Shown: piece by piece, positions 1 through 7,890 of the stretch
Position numbering within the stretch: position 1 is the stretch's first letter
Layout of the letters: each line of letters begins with the position of its first letter
Program-made: the position numbers and the translations under genes
Assembly (NCBI RefSeq): GCF_030406605.1
Contig: NZ_CP129104.1
Coordinates: forward strand, 2,939,997-3,003,996
Length of the DNA: 64,000 nucleotides
From: Curtobacterium sp. 458
GTDB taxonomy: Bacteria; Actinomycetota; Actinomycetes; Actinomycetales; Microbacteriaceae
Reading direction: 5' to 3'
The notes under the pieces: generated by a model
What the model was told of the DNA's origin: nothing
Databases searched by the model: none
Seen by the model: the letters and a program-made list of their open reading frames with translations, nothing else

Positions 1-30
1 GCCCCGCCAGCGACGGTGCGACGGACGTGG

Positions 31-1296
31 TCACTTCGCCGATTCCAGCGCCGACTTCGCGGCCTTCACGGCGTCGTTCCACGCCTGGTCCGGGTCCTTG
101 CCGCCCTGCACGTTGGTCAGTTCGGTGAGGTACGGCGCCGACACCTGCGCGTCGTACGGGCTGGTGTACTTCGTGGGCATCGACTCGATCGACTTCTGGA
201 AGACCGAGGCCGTGTCCTGTCCGCCGAAGAACGAGTCGCCCTTGGTGAGTGCCGATTCGTCGAGTGCCTTCGACGAGGACGGGAAGTTCCCGACCTGGCT
301 GTAGGTGGTGGCCTGCGCGGACGGGGCGACGAGCGCCTCGATGACCTTCAGCGCGGCCTTCTTGTCGGACGTCGCCGAGGGGATGGTCAGGAACGAGCCA
401 CCCGCGTTGCCCGGACCGCCTGGCGTCGCGGTCACGCGCCACTTGCCGGAGGTGTCCGGCGCGGCGCTCTTGATGTCGCCGGCGTGCCAGGCGGCGCCGA
501 TGACGGTGGGGATCTTGCCCTGGTTGACGGCGGAGGCCCAGTCGGGGCTGCCGTCCTCGATGTTCGCGACGATGCCGGCCTTCTCGGCCGTGACCGCCCG
601 CGCCCAGGCCTGCTTGACCGTGGCGTCGTCGCCGGTGAACTTCCCGGACTTGTTCACGAATCCGCTGTCGGCCTGCGCCATCGACCAGCTGAACACGTCA
701 CCCATCGACACCTCGAGCGAGGCGCCCGTCTTCTCCTTGAGCTCCTTGCCGAAGGCGAAGTACTTGTCCCAGGTGCTCGTGGCGTCGGCGACGGCGGCGG
801 GCTCGCTCGGCAGGCCGGCCTTCGCGAGGACGTCCTCGCGGTAGAAGAGTGCCGAGGGTCCGATGTCCGTCGGGATGCCGATGAGCTTGCCGTCGGCGGT
901 GGTGGCCTCGGCGAGCTTCCACTTCGGGAACTGCGCGAGGTACGACGCCGGCACCATCGACTTCAGGTCGGTGAAGAGGCTCGACTGCTGCAGGAAGTAG
1001 GGCATGTCCTCGCCCTTGACCCCGGTGATCGAGGGGATGTTGGTCTTGCCGGTGAAGGTCGTCACGAGCTTCTGCTTGAAGTCGCCGCCGATCACGTTCA
1101 CCTGCAGCTTGTCCGACGCGAACTCCTTCTTCGCGCTCGAGACGACCGAGTCGCCGAGGGCGCCCGGCCAGAGCCAGGCGGTGAGCTTGCCGTCGGACGC
1201 GGACGAGCCGGCGGAGCAGCCGGTGAGGACGAGTGCCGCGGCGACCGCGGTGGCGAGGACCGCGGCGGTGCGGCGTCGCTTCGTGGGGGTGCGCAT
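31..1296 (-). CDS. Extracellular sugar-binding lipoprotein of an ABC transporter
   Basis: This 421-residue protein looks like a family 1 extracellular solute-binding protein that captures a sugar outside the membrane and delivers it to an ABC permease. The ATG at 1296 follows an AGGAGA ribosome binding site and opens a typical lipoprotein signal: Arg/Lys-rich residues 6-9, a hydrophobic stretch 11-24, and a lipobox LTGC with the lipidated Cys at residue 27. A longer reading frame runs upstream but overlaps the kinase gene and is not credible. The gene lies 59 bases after the PfkB kinase on the same strand. Permease genes would be expected to follow it beyond the left edge of the window. The ligand cannot be read from sequence; the neighbouring GH38 and GH4 enzymes suggest a mannoside or related oligosaccharide (inference). 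Confidence 0.88.
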   Translation of the reverse strand: MRTPTKRRRTAAVLATAVAAALVLTGCSAGSSASDGKLTAWLWPGALGDSVVSSAKKEFASDKLQVNVIGGDFKQKLVTTFTGKTNIPSITGVKGEDMPYFLQQSSLFTDLKSMVPASYLAQFPKWKLAEATTADGKLIGIPTDIGPSALFYREDVLAKAGLPSEPAAVADATSTWDKYFAFGKELKEKTGASLEVSMGDVFSWSMAQADSGFVNKSGKFTGDDATVKQAWARAVTAEKAGIVANIEDGSPDWASAVNQGKIPTVIGAAWHAGDIKSAAPDTSGKWRVTATPGGPGNAGGSFLTIPSATSDKKAALKVIEALVAPSAQATTYSQVGNFPSSSKALDESALTKGDSFFGGQDTASVFQKSIESMPTKYTSPYDAQVSAPYLTELTNVQGGKDPDQAWNDAVKAAKSALESAK

Positions 1297-1355
1297 GGGT
1301 TCTCCTGTGGTCGGGTGGAAGGGAAGGGAGTTTCGGGAACGGGGTGGTGCGGGTC

Positions 1356-2360
1356 TCAGCGGGCGCTGCCCGCCGGTCCGGCGGTCGCTGCCGGGAGGCC
1401 CGTGGTGACGAAGCCGTACCGGTCCGGTTCCGCGGCGGCCGGGTTGGCAGCGAGCCACGTGACGAGTTCGTCCCGTCGGGGCGCGGTGGACGCGCCGCCG
1501 GGTCGGGACACGGTGATCGCGGCGACGAGCGCCGCGAAGTCGATGCGTTCGCGCAGCGGGCGGTCCTCGAGCGACGCCACGGCGAGGGCCGCGCAGAACA
1601 CGTCGCCGGCACCGGTGGCGTCGACGGCACGCACCCGGACGGGCGGCGCGAGGACCTCTTCGCCGGTGGAGGAGTCCACGGCGACGACCCCGTCGCCGCC
1701 CATGGTGACGACGCTCAGTGGGACGCGTTCGGCGAGGACCCTGGCGGCGGTCCGCGCGTCGTCGGTGCGCGTGTACGCCATCGCCTCGCGGTCGTTCGGC
1801 GTGAACGCGTACGCGCCGTCGACGGTGTCGAGGAGCGCGGGGTCCCACGTGCCGGTGGCGTCCCACCCGACGTCGGCGAAGACGCGGAGCCCGCGGCTGC
1901 CGCTCGTGCGCACCCACTCGGCCGTCGTCTCGTCGACGTGCAGTGCCGCGACCCGTCCGCCGTGGGCCGGGAGCAGTTCCGGCAGGGCGACGGGCGACGG
2001 GGTCCCGCCGGTGACGATCGCGCGGTCGCCGTCGTAGCCCATGCAGGCGCTCACGGGGATCGTCCACCCGGGCACCCGGTGCAGGAGTGCGGTGCCGATG
2101 CCCTCACGGGCGAGCGCTGCTCGGCACAGCCCGCTGAGTTCGTCGTCGCCCACCGCGGCCACGACGTCCGTGGAGGCACCGAGGCGTGCGGCTGCGATCG
2201 CGAAGTTCGCGATGCCGCCGGGTGTCCAGGCGAAGTGCGGCGTCCAGTGCTCCTGCCCGAGCACGGGCCCCTGCGCCAGGTCGGCGAACACCGCGTCGAA
2301 GAAGAGTTGGCCGGCGACGAGCACGTCGGCATCGGTGCTCGAGGTCCGTCGGTCGTCCAT
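1356..2360 (-). CDS. PfkB-family carbohydrate kinase
   Basis: The 334-residue product is a ribokinase/PfkB-type sugar kinase that uses ATP to phosphorylate a sugar or sugar derivative in the cytoplasm. The C-terminal PfkB signature DATGAGDVF is clear, with the catalytic base Asp at residue 253 in GAGD (250-253). The N-terminal half carries the Gly-rich substrate-binding fold (PGGIANFAIAAARLGA). The frame is open 28 residues further upstream, but the ATG at 2360 has a GGAG site just before it and matches the usual family length. It precedes the solute-binding protein in one minus-strand unit and is divergent from the DeoR regulator. The substrate is unknown; phosphorylating the imported sugar or a released monosaccharide is plausible. 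Confidence 0.88.
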   Translation of the reverse strand: MDDRRTSSTDADVLVAGQLFFDAVFADLAQGPVLGQEHWTPHFAWTPGGIANFAIAAARLGASTDVVAAVGDDELSGLCRAALAREGIGTALLHRVPGWTIPVSACMGYDGDRAIVTGGTPSPVALPELLPAHGGRVAALHVDETTAEWVRTSGSRGLRVFADVGWDATGTWDPALLDTVDGAYAFTPNDREAMAYTRTDDARTAARVLAERVPLSVVTMGGDGVVAVDSSTGEEVLAPPVRVRAVDATGAGDVFCAALAVASLEDRPLRERIDFAALVAAITVSRPGGASTAPRRDELVTWLAANPAAAEPDRYGFVTTGLPAATAGPAGSAR

Positions 2361-2424
2361 CGCTGCTCCATCGGTCGGTGGGTGAGCATTTTCTAGCACA
2401 GATCGATCGATTCCACGCAACGTT

Positions 2425-2438
2425 TTGTTTGAAAACAA
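2425..2438. promoter_or_regulatory. Inverted repeat, candidate operator of the DeoR-type regulator
   Basis: TTGTTT-GA-AAACAA is a perfect inverted repeat with 6-base arms and a 2-base centre. It is AT-rich in a very GC-rich background and sits in the only gap between the divergent kinase and regulator genes. This placement suits an operator controlling both transcription units. The assignment to the DeoR protein is inferred from position only. Confidence 0.55.
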
Positions 2439-2463
2439 TTGCATGTTGAGCGAAGTTGATCGC

Positions 2464-2469
2464 TATGCT
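2464..2469 (+). promoter_or_regulatory. Candidate -10 element (TATGCT) of the DeoR regulator gene
   Basis: TATGCT ends 7 bases before a GTG codon at 2477, the same spacing seen at several other isolated genes in this window. This would give a leaderless transcript starting at or next to that GTG. TTGCAT at 2439-2444 could be a -35 with a long 19-base spacer. Confidence 0.4.
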
Positions 2470-2476
2470 GAGCGAC

Positions 2477-3232
2477 GTGAAGGACATCCGCGATCTCGCC
2501 ATCCTCGACCACCTCCGTGCCTCGCGCGCCGCCTCGGTCACCGACCTCGCCGCCGCGACCGGGTCGAGCGTCGCGACCATCCGTCGGGACCTCCAGCGGC
2601 TCGACGACGCCGGCCTCCTGCGGCGCACGCACGGCGGTGCCGTCCTTGCCGACGCGCACGAGGGCGACTCCCCGTTCCTCGAGGTCGAGACCGTGAACCG
2701 CGCCGCGAAGCGACGGATCGCCGAGGCGGCGGCGGCGTTGGTCGAGGACGGCCACACGGTGGTGCTCGACATCGGGACGACCGTGCTGCAACTCGCCGAC
2801 CTGCTGCGGGGTCGGCCCATCACCGTCATCACCGCGAACATGGCCGTGTTCGAGCTGCTCAAGGACGACCCCGCCGTGCACCTCGTGCTGCTCCCCGGCG
2901 ACTACGACCCCGTCTACCACTCGGTCTCGGGGCACCTGACCACCGACTCGCTCCGACTCATCCGCGCCGACCACGCCTTCCTCGGCGTCAGCGGGATCTC
3001 GGCGAGCGGCGACCTGCGCGACACCACGATCGCCCAGGTCCCCATCAAGCAGGCGATCGCCGATGCGTGCGACGAGGTCACCGTCCTCGCCGACAGCAGC
3101 AAGTTCCCGGGCACCGGGGCAGCACGGATCGACCTGCCGGCATCGATCGTGCGGATCGTCACCGACGACGAGCCGCCGGTCCCGGTCGCCGCCGCGTTCG
3201 CTGCGCACGGCGTGGAGGTCCTCGTCGCATGA
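2477..3232 (+). CDS. DeoR/GlpR-family transcriptional regulator
   Basis: The product (about 251 residues) is a DeoR/GlpR-type repressor. An N-terminal winged helix-turn-helix carries the signature ATIRRDLQRLDDAGLLRRTHGGA, here cut as ATIRRDLQRL followed by THGGA. A C-terminal DeoR sensor domain binds phosphorylated sugars in this family; its D-I-G-T-T and D-S-S-K-F motifs are present. The start is uncertain: ATG 2465 and TTG 2456 are also in frame. I chose GTG 2477 because a TATGCT box lies 7 bases upstream and neither alternative has a good ribosome binding site. Its stop overlaps the GH4 start (ATGA), so the two are translationally coupled. It probably represses both this operon and the divergent kinase/transporter genes. 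Confidence 0.88.
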   Translation: MKDIRDLAILDHLRASRAASVTDLAAATGSSVATIRRDLQRLDDAGLLRRTHGGAVLADAHEGDSPFLEVETVNRAAKRRIAEAAAALVEDGHTVVLDIGTTVLQLADLLRGRPITVITANMAVFELLKDDPAVHLVLLPGDYDPVYHSVSGHLTTDSLRLIRADHAFLGVSGISASGDLRDTTIAQVPIKQAIADACDEVTVLADSSKFPGTGAARIDLPASIVRIVTDDEPPVPVAAAFAAHGVEVLVA

Positions 3233-4569
3233 AGCTCGTCATGATCGGCGGTGGCGGGTTCCGCACACCGCTCGTGTACTCCGCACTGCTCCGTGACCAC
3301 GCCCCCGGCCGCGTCACCGCGGTCGCGCTCGTCGACGTCGACGCGGCGCGGCTGACGACCATGGCACGGATCCTGGCCGACCAGGCCGAGGGCGTCGCGG
3401 ACGCCCCGACCGTCAGTGTGCACACCGACGTCGAGGAGGCGCTGCCGGGTGCGGACTTCGTGTTCTCGGCCATCCGGGTCGCCGGCATGGAGGGCCGTGC
3501 CACCGACGAGCGCATCGGGCAGTCCCACGGCGTGATCGGGCAGGAGACCGTCGGCTTCGGGGGCATCTCCTACGCGCTCCGCACCCTGCCCACCGTCATG
3601 GCGCTCGCGGAGACCGTCAAGCGCCTCGCCCCGGACGCCTGGGTGATCAACTTCACCAACCCGGCCGGCGTCGTCACCGAGGCGATGTCCACGGTGCTCG
3701 GCGAGCGGGTCATCGGCATCTGCGACTCCCCCATCGGCCTCGCCCGCCGTGCCCTCGGCTCCATCGGTGTCGAGCACGGTCCCGACGTCGAGCTCGAGTA
3801 CGCGGGCCTGAACCACCTCGGCTGGCTCACCGCCGTGCGGGTGGACGGGGTCGACCGACTGCCCGAGGTCCTCGTCGACGCCGGGCGCATCGAGTCCTTC
3901 GAGGAGGGCAAGCTCTTCGGCGCCGAGTGGATCCAGGCCCTCGGCGCGCTGCCGAACGAGTACCTGCACTACTACTCCTACCGGCGCGACGTCCTGCAGG
4001 CCGACCAGTACGCCCCGCACACCCGTGCCCGGTACCTCGTGGAGCAGCAGGACCGCTTCTGGGACGCCGCCGGGTCGTGCGACCACCCGTACCGTGCCTG
4101 GCAGGACAGCCGGAACGAGCGCGAGGCCAGCTACATGGCGACGAACCGCGACTCGGCCGGCATGGGCGAGCGCGACGTCGAGGACATGACCTCGGGCGGC
4201 TACGAGGACGTCGCCCTGTCGCTCATGCGCGGCATCGCGTACGACCAGCGCGCCCGGCTCATCCTCAACGTCCGGAACCGCGGCGCCCTCGCGGGTCTCG
4301 ACGACGACGCCGTGGTCGAGGTCCCCTGCATCGTGGACGCCACCGGCGCGCACCCGATCCCGGGCGCCCGCGTGCCGGACTTCGGACTCGGCACGGTCAC
4401 CGCCGTCAAGTACGTGGAACGCCAGACGATCCAGGCGGCGCTGCACGCCGACCGCGCCGCGGCCCTCCGTGCCCTCGCACACCACCCACTGGTCGACTCG
4501 GTGCGCGTCGCGCGCGCCCTGCTGGACGACGCACGCACGTCGTTCCCGCACCTGTCGTACCTGTCCTGA
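3229..4569 (+). CDS. Glycoside hydrolase family 4 enzyme (6-phospho-glycosidase-like)
   Basis: This 446-residue protein belongs to GH4, the NAD+- and Mn2+-dependent glycosidases that cleave by oxidation and elimination. The dinucleotide-binding GGGGFRTP lies at residues 8-15. The metal/substrate motifs are FTNPAG with Asn144, CDSP beginning at Cys165, and NHLGW with His196. In characterised GH4 enzymes the motif at the Cys position follows specificity: CDMP in 6-phospho-alpha-glucosidases, CNVP in 6-phospho-beta-glucosidases, CH-type in alpha-galactosidases. CDSP is nearest the first group, although actinobacterial homologues are commonly labelled 6-phospho-beta-glucosidase. Translation is coupled to the regulator by an ATGA overlap. 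The true substrate is open. Confidence 0.85.
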   Translation: MKLVMIGGGGFRTPLVYSALLRDHAPGRVTAVALVDVDAARLTTMARILADQAEGVADAPTVSVHTDVEEALPGADFVFSAIRVAGMEGRATDERIGQSHGVIGQETVGFGGISYALRTLPTVMALAETVKRLAPDAWVINFTNPAGVVTEAMSTVLGERVIGICDSPIGLARRALGSIGVEHGPDVELEYAGLNHLGWLTAVRVDGVDRLPEVLVDAGRIESFEEGKLFGAEWIQALGALPNEYLHYYSYRRDVLQADQYAPHTRARYLVEQQDRFWDAAGSCDHPYRAWQDSRNEREASYMATNRDSAGMGERDVEDMTSGGYEDVALSLMRGIAYDQRARLILNVRNRGALAGLDDDAVVEVPCIVDATGAHPIPGARVPDFGLGTVTAVKYVERQTIQAALHADRAAALRALAHHPLVDSVRVARALLDDARTSFPHLSYLS

Positions 4570-4572
4570 GCC

Positions 4573-4611
4573 GCGCCTCCAGGTCGTCCCTGATCCGCGA
4601 CCTGGAGGCGC
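4573..4611. terminator. Hairpin between the GH4 and GH38 genes (GGAGGC palindrome family)
   Basis: Two perfect 14-base arms, GCGCCTCCAGGTCG and its complement, flank an 11-base loop. The hairpin begins 3 bases after the GH4 stop and ends 22 bases before the GH38 start. It has no U-tract, so it may attenuate or stabilise the operon transcript rather than end it. It shares the GGAGGCGC core with six other intergenic palindromes in the window. Confidence 0.6.
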
Positions 4612-4633
4612 ACCTTCCCCCGGAGACCCAGCC

Positions 4634-7600
4634 ATGCACCAGAACCAGAAGCTCGTGGAGGCGCGCGTCGAGCGCGTCCTGCACGAGCGCATCACCCCCG
4701 CCGTCCACCAGGCGCGCACCCCCGTGACGCTCGCCGCGTGGCAGGTGCCGGACGAGCCGGTCCCGGCGGCCGAGGCACTCGCTGCCGAGTACCGGCCGTT
4801 CGCGGTCGGCGACCCGTGGGGTCGCGCCTGGTCCACGTGGTGGTTCGAGGTCACCGGCACCGTCCCCGCCGAGTGGGCCGGGCGCACGGTCGAGCTCCTC
4901 GTCGACCCGGGGTTCCAGGGCGACTGGCCCGGCAACCAGGCCGAGGGGCTGCTGCACACGCCGGACGGCACGCCGATCAAGGGGATCCACCCGCGCAACC
5001 ACTACCTCCGCATCGCCGACGCGGCGCAGGGCGGTGAGCAGGTGCACCTGTTCCTCGAGGCCGCGGCGAACCCGGACATCCTGGTGAACGAGTTCGTCCC
5101 GACGAAGTACGGCTCGAAGAAGACCGCCCCCGAGACGCCGATCTACACCTTCCGCACCGCCGAGCTCGCGGTCTTCGAGCCCGAGGTCTGGGCGCTGCGC
5201 TTCGACGTCGAGGTGCTGTTCCAGATGGTCAAGGAGCTGCCCGACACGGACCCGCGGCGGCACGAGGTGCTCCGCGACCTCGAGCGCGCGATGGACGTCC
5301 TCGCGCTCGACGACATCGTCGGGACCGCCGCCGCGGCCCGCGCCGAGCTCGCCGGAGCCCTCGCCAGCCCGGCGAACCCCTCCGCGCACCGCCTGAGCGG
5401 CATCGGGCACGCCCACATCGACAGCGCCTGGCTCTGGCCGATCCGGGAGACGAAGCGGAAGACCGGCCGGACCTTCTCGAACGTGCTCGCGCTCGGCGAG
5501 CAGTACCCCGAGTTCAAGTTCGCCGCCTCGAGCGCCCAGCAGTACGCGTGGGTCAAGGAGCGGTACCCGGCGGTGTTCGAGGGCATCAAGGCCGCGATCG
5601 CCCGCGGGCAGTGGATCGTCGTCGGCTCGCAGTGGATCGAACCGGACGGCAACCTCCCCGGCGGCGAGGCGATGGTCCGCCAGATCACCCAGGGCCTCCG
5701 GTTCTTCGCGGACGAGCTCGGCGTCGAGACGCACGGCATCTGGTTGCCGGACTCGTTCGGCTACACCGCCGCGTTCCCGCAGATCGCCAAGCTCGCCGGC
5801 CTCGAGTGGTTCCTCACGCAGAAGCTGTCGTGGAACCAGACGAACACGTTCCCGCACCACACGTTCTGGTGGGAGGGCATCGACGGCTCCCGGATCTTCA
5901 CCCACTTCCCGCCGATCGACACGTACAACTCGACCCTCGAGGGCGAGGAGCTCCACCACGCCGTCCGCCAGTTCCGCGAGAAGGGCGCCGCGACCACGTC
6001 CCTCGTGCCCTTCGGCTACGGCGACGGCGGCGGTGGACCCATCCGGGAGATGCTCGAACGGCAGCGGCGTGTCGAGTCGCTCGAGGGCTCGCCCCGCGTC
6101 GAGATCGAGCACCCGGACGACTTCTTCGCCCGCGCACGCGAGGAGTACCCGGACGCCCCGACGTGGGTCGGCGAGCTGTACCTCGAACTGCACCGCGGCA
6201 CGTTCACCTCGCACGCCCGCGAGAAGCGCGGCAACCGGAAGGCCGAGCACCTGCTGCGCGAGGCCGAGCTCTGGTGGACCGCCGCTGCCCTCCGCGGTGC
6301 CGACTACCCGTACGAGGCGTTCGACCGGCTCTGGCAGTCCACCCTGCTCCAGCAGTTCCACGACATCCTGCCCGGCTCGTCGATCCAGTGGGTGCACGAG
6401 GAGAACGAGGACACCTACGCCCGGAACCACGCCGAGATCGAGGCGCTCATCACCGACGCACTGTCACGCCTCGGCGCGGCCGGCGTCGTCGCGAACCCGG
6501 CGGACCACGACCGGCGGTCACTCGTCGTCGGGGCCGACGGCTCGGCGATCGGGGTCGTCGAGGCCCGCGCGCACGCCGTGTCCCCGCTCCGGGTCGTCCC
6601 TCCCGCACACCCCGTCACGGCCACGCAGGACGCCGACGGCACGGTGCTCGACAACGGCCTGGTGCGCGTGCACGTCGACGCCGACGGACTCGTCGACTCG
6701 ATCCGCGACGTCGCCCACGACCGCGAGCTCGTCCCCGCCGACCGCAGCGCCAACCTGCTGCACCTGCACGAGGACCTCCCGAACGCCTGGGACGCGTGGG
6801 ACATCGACGCGCACTACCGGCACTCCGTCGTTGAGCTCCGCGCCGCCGAGTCGGTCGAGCTCGCCACCGACGACGACCTGCGCGCGGTCGTCCGCGTCCG
6901 CCGGGTGTTCGGCTCGTCCGAGCTCGTCCAGACGATCGCCGTCCACGCCGACGACGTCCGGGTGCACCTCGGGGTCGAGGTCGAGTGGCGCGAGCGGGAG
7001 AAGCTGCTCAAGGCCTCGCTGCCGTTCGTCGTGCACGCCCAGCACCACAGCGCGGAGATCCAGTTCGGGCACCTGCGCCGTCCGACGCACACGAACACCT
7101 CGTGGGACGACGCCCGCTTCGAGGTGATGGCGCACCGCTGGGTGCACGTCGAGGAGCCCGGGTACGGCATCGGCGTGACGAACGCCGGCACCTACGGCCA
7201 CGACGTCACGCGGCGCGTCGGCACGACCGGCGAGGTCGAGACCGAGGTCCGGCTGAGCCTGGTGCGCGGCGCCCAGTCCCCCGACCCGGCGCAGGACCTC
7301 GGGCACCACGCGTTCGCGTACGCGGTGCACCCGGGCGCGACCGTCGCGGACGTGGTCGCGAGCGGCTACGACCAGAACCTGCCACTGCGCGCGGTGCCCC
7401 TCCCCGAGGGGTCGGCGTCGTCGGATCCGGTCACCGCTCCGGTCGTGTCGTCGTCCGTCGGCGTCCGGGTCGAGGCGGTCAAGCTCGCCGACGACCGCTC
7501 GGGCGACGTCGTCGTCCGGCTCTACGAGGCGCTGGGCGCGCGCACCGACACCGTGCTCGACCTGCGGATCGACGCCGAGTCCGTCGAGCAGGTCGACCTG

Positions 7601-7723
7601 CTCGAGCGCCCGATCGAGGATGCCGAGCGCACCGCCCGCCGCTTCGCGTGGGACGGGCGCGCAGTGACGCTCGGCCTGCGGCCGTTCCAGGTGGTGACGC
7701 TCCGGATCCGTCCGCGTCGCTGA
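4634..7723 (+). CDS. Alpha-mannosidase, glycoside hydrolase family 38
   Basis: The 1029-residue product has the size and domain order of bacterial class II alpha-mannosidases: an N-terminal beta domain (about 1-245), the catalytic GH38 domain (about 250-530), the middle three-helix domain, and a long C-terminal beta-sandwich domain. GHAHID supplies the zinc ligands His261 and Asp263, WLPDSFGY carries the expected nucleophile Asp373, and QFHDILPG contributes His576. There is no signal peptide, so it should act in the cytoplasm on imported mannosides. ATG 4634 follows GGAG at a normal distance; the upstream open frame overlaps the hairpin and GH4. It is the distal gene of the regulator-GH4-GH38 unit. 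Confidence 0.93.
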   Translation: MHQNQKLVEARVERVLHERITPAVHQARTPVTLAAWQVPDEPVPAAEALAAEYRPFAVGDPWGRAWSTWWFEVTGTVPAEWAGRTVELLVDPGFQGDWPGNQAEGLLHTPDGTPIKGIHPRNHYLRIADAAQGGEQVHLFLEAAANPDILVNEFVPTKYGSKKTAPETPIYTFRTAELAVFEPEVWALRFDVEVLFQMVKELPDTDPRRHEVLRDLERAMDVLALDDIVGTAAAARAELAGALASPANPSAHRLSGIGHAHIDSAWLWPIRETKRKTGRTFSNVLALGEQYPEFKFAASSAQQYAWVKERYPAVFEGIKAAIARGQWIVVGSQWIEPDGNLPGGEAMVRQITQGLRFFADELGVETHGIWLPDSFGYTAAFPQIAKLAGLEWFLTQKLSWNQTNTFPHHTFWWEGIDGSRIFTHFPPIDTYNSTLEGEELHHAVRQFREKGAATTSLVPFGYGDGGGGPIREMLERQRRVESLEGSPRVEIEHPDDFFARAREEYPDAPTWVGELYLELHRGTFTSHAREKRGNRKAEHLLREAELWWTAAALRGADYPYEAFDRLWQSTLLQQFHDILPGSSIQWVHEENEDTYARNHAEIEALITDALSRLGAAGVVANPADHDRRSLVVGADGSAIGVVEARAHAVSPLRVVPPAHPVTATQDADGTVLDNGLVRVHVDADGLVDSIRDVAHDRELVPADRSANLLHLHEDLPNAWDAWDIDAHYRHSVVELRAAESVELATDDDLRAVVRVRRVFGSSELVQTIAVHADDVRVHLGVEVEWREREKLLKASLPFVVHAQHHSAEIQFGHLRRPTHTNTSWDDARFEVMAHRWVHVEEPGYGIGVTNAGTYGHDVTRRVGTTGEVETEVRLSLVRGAQSPDPAQDLGHHAFAYAVHPGATVADVVASGYDQNLPLRAVPLPEGSASSDPVTAPVVSSSVGVRVEAVKLADDRSGDVVVRLYEALGARTDTVLDLRIDAESVEQVDLLERPIEDAERTARRFAWDGRAVTLGLRPFQVVTLRIRPRR

Positions 7724-7748
7724 CGGCGGTCGTCAGGTCGCGTCGACG

Positions 7749-7798
7749 CGACGGACGGGAGGCACGGTGCGGGCCCGCACCGTGCCTCCCGTCCGTCG
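7749..7798. terminator. Perfect 50-bp palindrome, candidate terminator
   Basis: The two 25-base arms are exactly complementary and abut with no loop; the arm core reads GGACGGGAGGCACGGTGC. It lies 26 bases after the alpha-mannosidase stop and 92 bases before the antiporter start. RNA from it would form a very stable hairpin, consistent with termination. It belongs to the GGAGGC palindrome family of this window. Confidence 0.75.
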
Positions 7799-7890
7799 TC
7801 GGCGTCGGCCCGGCCGAGCATCGTCCGCCGACACCGTCGTCAGCGACCAGCGGGTTGACTGGGACGTCGGTCACAGGAGGAGGAACCAGC

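Noticed and set aside
2425..3228. An N-terminal extension that would fuse the GH4 gene with sequence overlapping the regulator
   Set aside because: The extension is Arg/Pro-rich and lies in another frame of the regulator gene; ATG 3229 gives the proper GH4 N-terminus.
4406..6430. A 674-codon minus-strand frame opposite the alpha-mannosidase
   Set aside because: Antisense shadow; the GH38 catalytic motifs are on the plus strand.
7749..7798. The perfect palindrome as an insertion-sequence end or phage attachment site
   Set aside because: No transposase, integrase or target duplication is near any copy; operon-end positions fit terminators better.
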